Source of the DNA: Desulfatibacillum aliphaticivorans DSM 15576
GTDB taxonomy: Bacteria > Desulfobacterota > Desulfobacteria > Desulfobacterales > Desulfatibacillaceae
DNA length: 64,000 nt
Direction of reading: 5' to 3'
NCBI RefSeq assembly: GCF_000429905.1
Contig: NZ_AUCT01000022.1
Location: 62,001-126,000 of the forward strand
Of this stretch, positions 8,412-16,743 are shown piece after piece. Every line of letters starts with the position of its first letter. The first letter of the stretch is position 1. Under the pieces are notes generated by a model. It made no database searches, was not told the origin of the DNA, and worked only from the letters and a program-made list of their open reading frames with translations. A program made the translations under genes and the position numbers.

Positions 8412-9649
8412 GCACCGAAAAGGCCGTTAAAGTATTATTAGTGGATGACGAGGAAGCCTTCCGGCAGGCTTTGGCCAAGAGGCTGGAGCGCCGCCGCATA
8501 GAAGTTTTCCAGGCTGCCGACGGAAACAGCGCCCTGGAAGCGCTCAAGGCCTTCCCCGCCAATGTGGTGGTCATGGACGTCAAAATGCCCGGCATGGACG
8601 GATTGGAAACCATGGCCTGCATTAAGCGCGACTTTCCTGATACGGAGGTTATCCTTCTGACAGGCCACGCCGCGGTGGAGGACGGCATTGCCGGCATTCG
8701 GGCCGGGGCGTTTGACTATCTTCGAAAACCGGTGGAAACGGAGAACCTGCTCAATAAAATCCGCCAGGCCTACGACAAGAGCCGACACCAGCACGACCTC
8801 GCCAAGGAAGCGGAGTTGCGGGAAGCCCTGGAAAAGCAAATGGCCACGGCGGAAAGGCTGGCTTCTTTGGGAACTCTTGCAGCCGGCGTGGCTCACGAAA
8901 TCAACAACCCCCTGGCGATAATCTCTGAAGCCGCCGGGTACTTGCAACTGCTCCTGGAAAAGGACGAATGCAAGGAAATGCCTTTTCATGACCGGTTCGA
9001 GAAGGCTATAGGAAAGATAGAAAAAAGCGTGCAAAGGGCCCGGCGCACAACCATGCAGCTTCTGGGTTTTGCCGGGCAGCCGGATGCGGTATACCGGGAA
9101 ATCGAGCTTGACGATCTTGTGGAGGAAGTCATCCTGCTGGCGGCCGGCCAGGCCTCGGCGGCCGGCGTGACCGTCATAAAGGAAGAGAGCCCCTGCTCAG
9201 CAGCCTTGTGGACGGATCCGCACAGGTTGAGGCAAGTGCTCATCAACCTGGTTTCCAATGGCATCGCAGCCTGCGACCGGGGCGGCCGGGTGTCCCTGGG
9301 TTACCACTCGTCCGACGATTGGGCGACCATCCAGGTTTCGGACACGGGCCATGGAATCCCCAAAGAAAACCTGGAGCGGATTTTCGAACCTTTTTTTACC
9401 ACCAAACCTCCCGGAAAGGGCACCGGGCTCGGCCTTTTTGTAAGCCTGGACATCATCAAACGCCTGGGAGGCGACATGCAAGTGAAAAGCAAAGTGGGCA
9501 AGGGAACCATTTTTCAGGTAAACGTGCCTCGCCTGAGCAAAACCTGCCCCGAAGTTTGCAACGACATCGACTGGCGGGACAAAGCCAGAGAACTGGAAAG
9601 GAGAGACAGCCATGGTGCGGGTGCCCATCAACATACTCGTCGTGGATGA
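8408..9649 (+). CDS. Hybrid receiver-histidine kinase
   Basis: A soluble 413-residue protein with the domain order receiver then kinase. The N-terminal receiver carries phosphoacceptor Asp57 (MDVKMPGMDG) and the LTGH and LRKPVE motifs. A short coiled linker leads to HisKA with His163 in 'GVAHEINNPL' and an HATPase_c domain with DTGHGIP, FEPFF and GTGLGL boxes. A receiver in front of the kinase usually means activity is switched by phosphate from another kinase, here probably the Cache kinase at 3892. GTG start overlaps the small gene upstream; the 3' end overlaps the next receiver gene by 38 bases. Confidence 0.9.
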   Translation: MSTEKAVKVLLVDDEEAFRQALAKRLERRRIEVFQAADGNSALEALKAFPANVVVMDVKMPGMDGLETMACIKRDFPDTEVILLTGHAAVEDGIAGIRAGAFDYLRKPVETENLLNKIRQAYDKSRHQHDLAKEAELREALEKQMATAERLASLGTLAAGVAHEINNPLAIISEAAGYLQLLLEKDECKEMPFHDRFEKAIGKIEKSVQRARRTTMQLLGFAGQPDAVYREIELDDLVEEVILLAAGQASAAGVTVIKEESPCSAALWTDPHRLRQVLINLVSNGIAACDRGGRVSLGYHSSDDWATIQVSDTGHGIPKENLERIFEPFFTTKPPGKGTGLGLFVSLDIIKRLGGDMQVKSKVGKGTIFQVNVPRLSKTCPEVCNDIDWRDKARELERRDSHGAGAHQHTRRG

Positions 9650-10055
9650 CGAAGAAGATTTTGTGGAAATGTTTTCCCTGCGGCTGGAAGAAATGGGGGA
9701 AATCGTCAAAGGCGTGAACAGCGGCCAGGAGTGCCTGGATGTCCTTGAATCAACGGACGTGGACGTGGTTATCCTGGATATCAAAATGCCCGGCATGGAC
9801 GGGATCGAAACCCTGCGGGAAATCAAACGCAGGAGGCCCATCACCGAGGTGATTTTGCTGACCGGCCACGGCACGACAGACACCGCCGTGGAAGGCATGA
9901 AGCTGGGCGCCTTCGACTACCTGAACAAGCCTGCGGATTTCAAGGACCTCATGGAAAAACTCGAGGGCGCCAGAAAACGCAAGGCGGAACAGGAGGAAAG
10001 AATACGCAAAGCGGAATCCCGCTCGCTCATGCGCAGATCAGGCAATTTATTCTAA
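9612..10055 (+). CDS. Receiver-only response regulator
   Basis: A 147-residue receiver with all catalytic residues (DDEE pocket, Asp in 'VVILDIKMPGMDG', LTGH, LNKPAD) and a charged helical C-terminal tail rich in Lys, Arg and Glu, like the receiver at 5686. It has no output domain. It starts inside the end of the hybrid kinase gene, which makes it that kinase's likely phosphate acceptor. Its stop overlaps the convergent diguanylate cyclase gene by nine bases. Confidence 0.88.
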   Translation: MVRVPINILVVDDEEDFVEMFSLRLEEMGEIVKGVNSGQECLDVLESTDVDVVILDIKMPGMDGIETLREIKRRRPITEVILLTGHGTTDTAVEGMKLGAFDYLNKPADFKDLMEKLEGARKRKAEQEERIRKAESRSLMRRSGNLF

Positions 10056-10796
10056 ATCAAAACAAACCACCTGATTGCGCCCCTTCTGTTTAGCCATATA
10101 TAGACGCCGGTCAGCCAAGGCAACGAGGCTGCCGGCGTCATTAGGCCCGTCTTCCGCTTCATGAAGCCTTGCTGCGCCTGCACTCACGGTTACAGGGATG
10201 CAACGCCCCTTATGGTTTAAGGGTTCGTCGGCGACGGACGCGCGCAAGCGTTCCAGAATATCGCATGCGTCTTCCAACTCCGTGCCGGGCATGACGGCGA
10301 GAATCTCCTCGCCTCCATACCGTATGAGAATGTCTTCCGCACGCAGGCACTCCCGAAAAATTCGGCAGACATGCCTGAGCACCCGGTCTCCGGCCTGGTG
10401 GCCGTAAGTGTCGTTGACCGCCTTAAAATGATCCAAATCCAGCATGGCCGCACATAAGGGAGAACCTCGCCTTTGGGAGCGGGAAATTTCTTCGTTCAGA
10501 CGCGTCTTGCCCACCCTCCGGTTATACAGGCCCGTCAACTCATCGTAAGCGGCCAGCATGCGCATGCGATGAAACAGGGACAGATTCTCCGAAGCCGTCA
10601 TGAAATTCTTCTTCGCCATTGCCATGGCCTCATCGCTTAAAGGACGGCCGTCCGTGGGAGTCCAGGTCATGACAAGCACCCCTTTTTCCCCGTCGGAGCG
10701 CTGCATATTCACAAACAGCACTTTCTCGCGCTCCAAAGTTTTAGCCAGGCCGTCCTGGCTTATCTGAAAAGGCAATAGATTGATTTTGGGCATCAT
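10047..10796 (-). CDS. Diguanylate cyclase (GGDEF domain)
   Basis: A 249-residue protein expected to make cyclic di-GMP from two GTP. The C-terminal GGDEF domain has the active-site variant GGEEI, which is catalytically acceptable, and the usual 'DELTGLYNRR' and 'LDLDHFKAVNDTYGH' signatures. I see no clear RxxD inhibitory site. The N-terminal 80 residues are an unassigned short sensor. The start is uncertain: ATG 10796 has AGGAG ten bases upstream, but ATG 10817 and 10883 are also in frame. It converges on the kinase operon and may not be functionally linked to it. Confidence 0.85.
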   Translation of the reverse strand: MMPKINLLPFQISQDGLAKTLEREKVLFVNMQRSDGEKGVLVMTWTPTDGRPLSDEAMAMAKKNFMTASENLSLFHRMRMLAAYDELTGLYNRRVGKTRLNEEISRSQRRGSPLCAAMLDLDHFKAVNDTYGHQAGDRVLRHVCRIFRECLRAEDILIRYGGEEILAVMPGTELEDACDILERLRASVADEPLNHKGRCIPVTVSAGAARLHEAEDGPNDAGSLVALADRRLYMAKQKGRNQVVCFDLE

Positions 10797-11107
10797 CGTT
10801 GCGTCGCTCCTGTTCATCAAATTACTCTTCCGGCCAAAAACCCGCATCCCCGGCATAGACAAATAAAGCAAACCAGGCGCCAAAATTCACCGCCGAAAGC
10901 CAGAGTAGCAAAATCGCAGCTAAAAACATATAACATCTTGAATTATTAGGATCATTACGTGACAAGTATTCGCATAGAATTTATCCGTGATAAGAGGTTT
11001 CCCATCGCGCCTCGCGAAAAGCCTTGGCAATGCGAAAAAAAATTCGACACCAAAAATTATTGATCCGGATGCACGCCCGCCCGGGTTAAAAACATCCCAT
11101 GTATATG
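10797..11107. other. Intergenic region between divergent genes
   Basis: No gene is supported here. It separates the minus-strand cyclase from the plus-strand MarR gene. A single imperfect copy of the AGTAGC-type half-site seen before the orp operon occurs at 10904-10909, but with no sigma-54 promoter next to it I attach no meaning to it. Confidence 0.5.
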
Positions 11108-11176
11108 TTGACAAGCCGGCTTGGCGGGGTTATATATGCATATGTGCATATGTGCATATATTGCATGAATGCATAT
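11108..11176 (+). promoter_or_regulatory. Sigma-70 promoter with repeated MarR-type operator
   Basis: TTGACA (11108-11113), a 17-bp spacer and TATATA (11131-11136) form a near-ideal vegetative promoter. From the -10 box to the gene, 11131-11176 is made of repeated self-complementary units of the type ATGCATA and GCATATGTGCATATG. Such overlapping palindromes at the -10 box are typical autorepressor sites, and the MarR regulator directly downstream is the obvious binder. Confidence 0.7.
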
Positions 11177-11192
11177 TTCAAGGAACGGCCTA

Positions 11193-11687
11193 ATGACGAC
11201 TGCAAATGAATGGAACGGCGATAAAAGCAGGGAACTCTCCATCATCCTGGAAAGGATGCACGGCTTGGCGGCCACCCGTCTTTTCCACAGCATGGCCCGC
11301 ACCATGCACGCTTTTGACCTTTCCTACAGCCAGATGAACGCGCTTTTCAGGATATTCGGCTTCGGTCCGCAAAGCATAGCCTCCCTTGCCGAAGGGGTTC
11401 ATCTCAGCCATGCGGCGGCCAGCCGGATGGTGGACAAGTTGGTGCGCCAGGGACTGGTGGAAAGAAAAGCAAACCCGGACTGCCGGCGTAAAAAGGACGT
11501 CATACTCTCCCCCGCCGGGCTGGAAATTGTGGAAAGCGTCCAGGCCATCACGGCCGGCGCTTATGAGGACTTCATGGCCGGCGTTCCCGAAAATCTGCTC
11601 CTGGACCTCCTGGACCTTCTTAGGAAAATAAAACCCCACTTGCCGGAATTTCTTCCCGGTCTGCGCTTTCCGGAGCGTCAACCTTAA
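11193..11687 (+). CDS. MarR-family transcriptional regulator
   Basis: A 164-residue winged-helix protein with the MarR layout: dimerisation helices at both ends and a central helix-turn-helix ('SIASLAEGVHLSHAAASRMVDKL') followed by the wing 'RKANPDCRRKKDVILSP'. I start at ATG 11193, which has AAGGA eight bases upstream; the in-frame ATG at 11169 lies within the operator repeats. It probably represses itself and the efflux pump gene 17 bases downstream, with release by a small aromatic or drug-like ligand. The ligand is unknown. Confidence 0.88.
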   Translation: MTTANEWNGDKSRELSIILERMHGLAATRLFHSMARTMHAFDLSYSQMNALFRIFGFGPQSIASLAEGVHLSHAAASRMVDKLVRQGLVERKANPDCRRKKDVILSPAGLEIVESVQAITAGAYEDFMAGVPENLLLDLLDLLRKIKPHLPEFLPGLRFPERQP

Positions 11688-11704
11688 TTTTTCAGGATTA
11701 TTTG

Positions 11705-12943
11705 ATGTTAGTTCGACCCATAAAACCCCAAAGCCTGCTATACACAGGCATGCTCGCAGGGCTGGCTTCGCTGCCGCCTTTATCCATTGACATGAATCTC
11801 CCGGCCATCCCAGCCATTGAAGCCTCCCTGGGAATAGCCTCAGGCCAGGGCGCCTTGACCTTCAGCCTGTTTTTGCTGGGATTCGCCGTCGCTCCCATAG
11901 TGGGGGGGCCGGCGGCGGACCGGTTCGGGCGCAGGCCCACGTTGCTGCTGTCCCTGCTGTTTACGTCCATAGCCGCTTTTTCGTGCATGATCGCCCCCTC
12001 TTTCCGGACCTTGTTGATTTTTAGGCTGATCCAGGGAATCGCCAGCGGAATATGCATTTTGCTGCCCCTGGCCATTGTCAGGGATACGCTGAGCGAAGCC
12101 GAGGCGCCCAGGCTGCTTTCCCGGATCATGCTTGTTGTGGCTGTCGCCCCGCTCGTCGCCCCTATCATCGGCGCCTGGGTGCTCAGTTGGTCGGACTGGA
12201 GAACCATTCACGCCGTGCAAGGCGGACTAAGTACATTGTTACTCTTGCTGACGGCCATGGGTTTTGAGGAAACCCTGGAGGAAGACAGAAGGATCCCTTT
12301 GAGCATGAAGCAGATTGGAAGCGCCTATGCTGAAATTGCAACGAGTAAGACCTTTCTGGGCTTTTCCTTTTTAATGGCCTTCACTTTCGGGTGCATGTTC
12401 TCCTATATTTCCGGGTCGCCCGGATTGCTCCAGGTGCAGCTTGGTTTGTCCGAAAACCTGTACTCCCTGGTTTTTGCCTTCACTTCCTTTGGGCTCATGT
12501 GCGGTTCCTACATCAGCTACCGATTGGGAAAACGCGAGGTTCCCGCCCGGACCATAATCAACCGGGGCCTGGCGTGCATGGTTGTTGCGGTTGCGGCGGC
12601 TCTGGTCCTGGTATTGAACGGATTCGTCCACTTGGAAACCATGGCGCCGGCCCTGTTTCTGATCATGATGTGCGCCGGAACCATCCAGCCCAATTGCATG
12701 GCCGAAGCCGTGGCGCCCCTGCCCCACATCGCGGGGACGGCCTCCGGCGCCTTGAACTCGCTGCAGATGTTCATTGGTTCGGCGGCCAGCGCATTTGTCA
12801 CCTTTCTGACCGGGTATTCTACTCCCGCCTTGGCTATGATGATTTCCATGGCGTGCTCCATAGCGCTGGCTTTCGCCATCTATCACGGACTCAGGACGGG
12901 CCGGTTTCCGGGTAAACCGGAAATGAACCCTGAAACCGACTGA
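11705..12943 (+). CDS. MFS drug efflux transporter (Bcr/CflA type)
   Basis: A 412-residue, roughly 12-helix major facilitator protein resembling the Bcr/CflA group of drug:proton antiporters. The early 'PLSIDMNLPAIPAIEASLG' segment and the 'GPAADRFGRRPTLL' loop between helices 2 and 3 are characteristic. It follows the MarR gene in the same transcript, a common regulator-pump pair. The start is ATG 11705 rather than the TTG three bases earlier. Substrate cannot be predicted. Confidence 0.85.
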   Translation: MLVRPIKPQSLLYTGMLAGLASLPPLSIDMNLPAIPAIEASLGIASGQGALTFSLFLLGFAVAPIVGGPAADRFGRRPTLLLSLLFTSIAAFSCMIAPSFRTLLIFRLIQGIASGICILLPLAIVRDTLSEAEAPRLLSRIMLVVAVAPLVAPIIGAWVLSWSDWRTIHAVQGGLSTLLLLLTAMGFEETLEEDRRIPLSMKQIGSAYAEIATSKTFLGFSFLMAFTFGCMFSYISGSPGLLQVQLGLSENLYSLVFAFTSFGLMCGSYISYRLGKREVPARTIINRGLACMVVAVAAALVLVLNGFVHLETMAPALFLIMMCAGTIQPNCMAEAVAPLPHIAGTASGALNSLQMFIGSAASAFVTFLTGYSTPALAMMISMACSIALAFAIYHGLRTGRFPGKPEMNPETD

Positions 12944-12969
12944 TCGCCGGGCGTTGCACGAAAAACTAA

Positions 12970-12997
12970 TTGGACCGACATTGCCGAACGGGATAAT
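12970..12997 (+). promoter_or_regulatory. Possible sigma-70 promoter of the orp regulator gene
   Basis: TTGGAC, a 16-bp spacer and GATAAT lie about 70 bases before the TTG start at 13069. The match is moderate and nothing else supports it. Confidence 0.35.
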
Positions 12998-13068
12998 AGG
13001 TGTTATTGTAAGTCAGGTCTTTTGAATTTGATATTTTTATAAAAAATTTCAAATAATAGGAAGCAGGC

Positions 13069-14451
13069 TTGACTGAACAAGACAAAAACACCGCCCCTCT
13101 GTTGGACAGAACGGACACTATCCTGGAAAGCATCTCCGACGGCGTGTTCACCGTGGATCACGATTGGAGAATCACCTCCTTTAACCGGGCCGCCGAGGAC
13201 ATCACCGGGGTCAACCGCCAGGAAGCCATCGGCCGTCTGTGCTGGGAGGTTTTTCGCGCCAGCATGTGTGAAAGCGCCTGCGCCCTGCGCCATACCATGG
13301 ACACCGGCGAGAAAATCATCAATAAATCCGCCTATATTCTAAACGCCGACGGCGGCCGGACCCCCATCAGCGTTTCCACGGCTATTTTGCGGGACGAAGA
13401 AGGCAATGTGGCCGGAGGCGTGGAAACATTCCGGGATCTCAGCGTGGTGGAAGGGCTTCGCAAGGAATTGGAGGGGCGCTTTCAGGTGGGCGATATGGTC
13501 AGCCGAAGCGATTCCATGCGCCATATTCTGGACATACTCCCCCAGGTGGCGGCCAGCGACAGCACCCTGCTCATCCAGGGAGAGACGGGCACCGGCAAGG
13601 AAATGCTGGCGCACGCCGTGCATAACCTGGGGCCCCGCAAAGACGCCCCGTTCATCGCGGTCAATTGCGGCGCCCTGCCCGACACCCTGCTGGAGTCTGA
13701 GTTGTTCGGATACAAGGCCGGCGCTTTTACAGGCGCGGAAAAGGACAAACCCGGACGCTTCGCCCTGGCCGAGGACGGCACCCTGTTTTTGGATGAAATC
13801 GGAGACATCAGCCCCGCCCTCCAGGTGCGCCTGCTCCGGGTCCTGCAGGAAAAAACCTACGAACCCCTGGGCGGAACCCAGTCTCTAAAAACCAACGCCC
13901 GCATTCTGGCCGCAACCAACCAGGACCTGGCCAGTCTGGTAAAAAAGGGAAAATTCCGCCAGGATCTGTACTACCGCATCAACGTGGTGGCAGTGGAACT
14001 CCCGCCCCTCAGGGAGCGAAAGGCCGACATCCCCCTTTTGGTGGACCGCTTCGTGGCCAAATTCAACAGGATGCAAAACAAGTACCTTATCGGAATCACC
14101 CCGGAGGTGCTTTCCGCTTTTATGGCCCACGACTTCCCCGGAAACATCCGGGAATTGGAAAATCTCATCGAACACGCATTCGTCCTCTGCCAAGAAGGGG
14201 CCATAGAAATACAGCATCTGCCGGAGCATTTCCGCTCAAGCGCCATGGAACATCACGGCGATGCGGATCTCTCCGGAACCCTCCGGGCCGTGGAAGCCCA
14301 GGCCATTCAGGACGCCCTGAAACGCAATAATTACAACCGCCTGGCCGCAGCACAGGACCTGGGCATGCACAAGACCACCCTATTCCGAAAAATCAAGGCT
14401 CTGGGCATTCCCCTGCCCGCCAGAGACGGCCGGCGCCGCACTTCCAAATAG
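13069..14451 (+). CDS. PAS-AAA+-Fis sigma-54 activator of the orp operon
   Basis: A 460-residue enhancer-binding protein. An N-terminal PAS domain (about residues 18-130, with 'MCESACALRHTM' cysteines that could hold a redox group) replaces a receiver. The AAA+ domain has GETGTGKE and GAFTGA motifs, and the C-terminus is a Fis-type helix-turn-helix. The start is TTG 13069 with AGGAAG upstream. In Desulfovibrio vulgaris a sigma-54 activator (DVU2106) sits in and controls the orange-protein operons; position and domain make this its counterpart here. Its likely sites are the AGTAGC-N6-GCTACT repeats at 14464-14513. Direct signal is unknown. Confidence 0.88.
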   Translation: MTEQDKNTAPLLDRTDTILESISDGVFTVDHDWRITSFNRAAEDITGVNRQEAIGRLCWEVFRASMCESACALRHTMDTGEKIINKSAYILNADGGRTPISVSTAILRDEEGNVAGGVETFRDLSVVEGLRKELEGRFQVGDMVSRSDSMRHILDILPQVAASDSTLLIQGETGTGKEMLAHAVHNLGPRKDAPFIAVNCGALPDTLLESELFGYKAGAFTGAEKDKPGRFALAEDGTLFLDEIGDISPALQVRLLRVLQEKTYEPLGGTQSLKTNARILAATNQDLASLVKKGKFRQDLYYRINVVAVELPPLRERKADIPLLVDRFVAKFNRMQNKYLIGITPEVLSAFMAHDFPGNIRELENLIEHAFVLCQEGAIEIQHLPEHFRSSAMEHHGDADLSGTLRAVEAQAIQDALKRNNYNRLAAAQDLGMHKTTLFRKIKALGIPLPARDGRRRTSK

Positions 14452-14463
14452 CGCCGGCCATAC

Positions 14464-14513
14464 AGTAGCACTTCTGCAACAAAGCCCAAAAACAGAGTAG
14501 CATATCAGCTACT
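14464..14513. promoter_or_regulatory. Enhancer site of the orp promoter
   Basis: AGTAGC-ATATCA-GCTACT (14496-14513) is a perfect 6-6-6 inverted repeat. A second, degenerate copy starts at 14464 (AGTAGC-ACTTCT-GCAACA). The centres are 32 bp apart, three helical turns, and lie about 100-130 bp upstream of the sigma-54 promoter, as expected for an activator binding as paired dimers. Confidence 0.65.
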
Positions 14514-14601
14514 AAATGCCATTGAAACATTTCCGCATATCTAAAACCAACCAACTGTATTTATTATCTATAAATGAGAATAACGGCCATTGAAACTTTC
14601 T

Positions 14602-14617
14602 TGGCACAGGCCTTGCT
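14602..14617 (+). promoter_or_regulatory. Sigma-54 (-24/-12) promoter of the orp operon
   Basis: TGGCAC-N5-TTGCT is a full consensus match. It ends 30 bases before ATG 14647, which also rules out the upstream in-frame ATG at 14590 as the start of the first gene. Confidence 0.85.
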
Positions 14618-14646
14618 TTAATAGGGCGGCAGAGCGAGGTGAACCA

Positions 14647-15228
14647 ATGAGAATTGCCCTTTCAATTTGGAACAACAGGATATCCCCGGTATTTGACGTA
14701 GCCCGTCAAGTGCTGGTCCTGGACGTGGAGCAGGGAGAGGTGGTGGAAAGCCGCCTTGAAAACCTGCCGGATATTCCTGGCCAAAGACTGGCCGCCTTGC
14801 AGAACTTGCAGGTCAGGGGGCTTGTTTGCGGAGCCATATCCGAGCCCCTTGCCGCCCGCGCCTTATCGGTGGGGATAGAAGTGATGCCCTTTGTAGCCGG
14901 AGACGTGGATGAGATTGTAAACGCCTGTGTATCAGGCGCCCTGGATAATCCCTGCTTCGCCATGCCCGGATGCCAGGGGCTGCACAGGTACTATGCCCGG
15001 GCCTGCACATGCGGTCCGTGCGAAAGGAGAGGTTCCATGCCCAACCAGAACGGAACCGGGCCGCGGGGAAAAGGCCGCGGACAGGGCGGAGGACAAGGAC
15101 AAGGACAAGGGCGCCGCAGGAATATAAATTCCAACACTGGAAAGCAGGACGGAACAGGCCGGGGGAGAGGTAAAGGCTCCGGCCAGGGAAACGCATCCAA
15201 TAAAGGCCGCGGCAAAGGCGGCGTGTGA
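14647..15228 (+). CDS. NifX-like (orange-protein fold) protein with Gly-rich tail
   Basis: A 193-residue protein. Residues 1-110 match the NifX/NifB C-terminal fold (opening 'MRIALSIWNNRISPVFDVAR') that binds Fe-Mo or Mo-Cu clusters in the dinitrogenase-cofactor and orange-protein families. A cysteine-bearing linker (CQGLH, CTCGPCERRG) leads to a 65-residue low-complexity tail of Gly, Gln, Arg and Lys that opens 'MPNQNGTGPRGKGRG', much like the N-terminus of the next gene. The start is fixed by the sigma-54 promoter just upstream. The role is probably metal or Fe-S cluster carriage in an Orp-like complex. Confidence 0.8.
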   Translation: MRIALSIWNNRISPVFDVARQVLVLDVEQGEVVESRLENLPDIPGQRLAALQNLQVRGLVCGAISEPLAARALSVGIEVMPFVAGDVDEIVNACVSGALDNPCFAMPGCQGLHRYYARACTCGPCERRGSMPNQNGTGPRGKGRGQGGGQGQGQGRRRNINSNTGKQDGTGRGRGKGSGQGNASNKGRGKGGV

Positions 15229-15243
15229 AAGGAGGTGAAAGCT

Positions 15244-15537
15244 ATGCCAGGAGGAGATGGAACAGGCCCGTTGGGTAACGGCCCGTTGACTGGACGCGGA
15301 GCTGGTTTTTGCGGCCGGGGCGTCAGAGGCGCCGGACGCGGTCTCGGCATGGGCCGGGGCTTAGGCTATGGAATGGGCGCCGGACGGGGATTCGGGAATC
15401 GCGGGGTTGCGCAAGCAGGCCCTGTGAACGCGGATTATGTGGAGTCCGGAGACCAAGAAGAGCTGGAATCCTTGAGGTCCGAAGTTAAAGCCCTTAAGGA
15501 GGCCGTAAACCAACTAACCAAGAAAGAGACCGAATAA
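15244..15537 (+). CDS. DUF5320-like Gly-rich small protein
   Basis: A 97-residue protein beginning 'MPGGDGTGPLGNGPLTGRG', the signature of a family found beside NifX/MinD genes in anaerobes. About 60 residues are rich in Gly and Arg, followed by an acidic coiled-coil end (EELESLRSEVKALKEAV). I use ATG 15244; an in-frame GTG at 15235 overlaps the strong AGGAGGTGAAA ribosome site. The function is unknown; the coil suggests oligomerisation and the neighbours suggest the Orp complex. Confidence 0.75.
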   Translation: MPGGDGTGPLGNGPLTGRGAGFCGRGVRGAGRGLGMGRGLGYGMGAGRGFGNRGVAQAGPVNADYVESGDQEELESLRSEVKALKEAVNQLTKKETE

Positions 15538-15538
15538 G

Positions 15539-15898
15539 ATGTTGATATGCATTTCAAGTCAAGGCCCGGACCTTGACAGCCAAGTGGACCCCAGGTTCGG
15601 CCGGGCCGCTCAGTTTATCATTGTGGACACGGAAACCGGAGAGGCTAAAGCCGTAGATAACAATCAAAACCTGCAGGCGGCTCAGGGCGCCGGCATCCAG
15701 GCCGGCATGACGGTAGCCAATACAGGCGCCAAGGCTTTGCTGACAGGCCATTGCGGCCCCAAAGCCTATGTAACGCTCAACAAGGCGGGGATTGAAGTTT
15801 ATACGGGGTGCAACGGAACCGTGGCCCAGGCCATTGAAGACTTCAAAGCCGGCAAACTGCAGAAAGCTGCCGGCGCGGATGTGGAGGGACACTGGTAG
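15539..15898 (+). CDS. NifX-like cofactor-binding protein
   Basis: A 119-residue stand-alone NifX/NifB-C domain ('MLICISSQGPDLDSQVDPRFGRAAQFIIVD', then 'LLTGHCGPKAYVTLNKAGIEVYTGCNGTV'), the core fold of the orange protein. The conserved HCGP and GC motifs can hold metal clusters. The last base of its stop is the first base of the GTG start of the ATPase gene, showing tight coupling with it. Confidence 0.85.
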   Translation: MLICISSQGPDLDSQVDPRFGRAAQFIIVDTETGEAKAVDNNQNLQAAQGAGIQAGMTVANTGAKALLTGHCGPKAYVTLNKAGIEVYTGCNGTVAQAIEDFKAGKLQKAAGADVEGHW

Positions 15899-16743
15899 TG
15901 CATATTGCAATCGCATCCGGCAAAGGAGGCACCGGCAAGACGACTGTCGCAGTAGCCCTGGCCAGGGTGATGGGGTCGTGCGTTCTGGTGGATTGCGACG
16001 TGGAAGCGCCCAATGCGCATCTGTTTCTCAATCCCGACGTCCAAAATACCCAGGACGCCTACGTCATGATCCCGGAAGTGGACGACGGCAAATGCACGGG
16101 CTGCGGAGAATGCTCCCGGGTTTGCCAGTTCAACGCCCTGGCCGTTTTGGGCAAAAGCGTCCTCGTCTTCAACGAGTTGTGCCATGGATGCGGAGGGTGC
16201 GTGCTCGCCTGTGAGCCAAAGGCCATTACCGAAGGCGGGCGCCTGATTGGAACCATGCAATGGGGCAAGGCGGGAAATTTGGATTTCTACGACGCCAAGC
16301 TCCGCATCGGTGAACCCATGAGCCCTCCGCTGATAAAAGCGTTGAAACGCCAGGCGGAGTGTTTGGAGGCGAAAAATACGATTCTCGACTGCCCTCCGGG
16401 AACCACCTGTCCCATGGTGGAAGCCGTGGGCGGGGCGGATTATTGCATCCTGGTGACCGAGCCTACGCCCTTCGGCCTGCACGACCTTAACATGGCGTAC
16501 CAGGCCGTCCAGCAAATGGACATCCCCGCCGGCGTCATACTCAATCGGGCCGGCATGGGGGACGACTGCATCCAGGAATACTGCAAGGCCAACGGCATTC
16601 CCATTTTGCTGGAAATTCCCCATAGCCGGGAGATCGCCGAAGGCTACGCGGCTGGCAAGGACATTTTGTCGTCCATGCCTTCTTTGGAAGACGGGTTTAA
16701 AAAAGTAATCAATACAATTAGTGAAGGATTGAATAATGGCTGA
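15898..16743 (+). CDS. MinD-superfamily ATPase with inserted ferredoxin domain
   Basis: A 281-residue P-loop ATPase of the ParA/MinD/Mrp group. It has the deviant Walker A 'GKGGTGKTT' and, inserted near residues 60-110, two [4Fe-4S] motifs (CTGCGECSRVC and CHGCGGCVLAC). Such proteins are thought to load or move Fe-S or metal clusters with ATP. In Desulfovibrio two of them (Orp3/Orp4 type) belong to the orange-protein complex. It overlaps the next, paralogous ATPase by eight bases, so the two probably work as a heterodimer. Confidence 0.88.
   Translation: MHIAIASGKGGTGKTTVAVALARVMGSCVLVDCDVEAPNAHLFLNPDVQNTQDAYVMIPEVDDGKCTGCGECSRVCQFNALAVLGKSVLVFNELCHGCGGCVLACEPKAITEGGRLIGTMQWGKAGNLDFYDAKLRIGEPMSPPLIKALKRQAECLEAKNTILDCPPGTTCPMVEAVGGADYCILVTEPTPFGLHDLNMAYQAVQQMDIPAGVILNRAGMGDDCIQEYCKANGIPILLEIPHSREIAEGYAAGKDILSSMPSLEDGFKKVINTISEGLNNG

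Noticed and set aside
10904..10921. AGTAGC-N6-GCAGCT resembling the orp enhancer site
   Set aside because: The right arm is mismatched and there is no -24/-12 promoter nearby, so chance is the simplest explanation.
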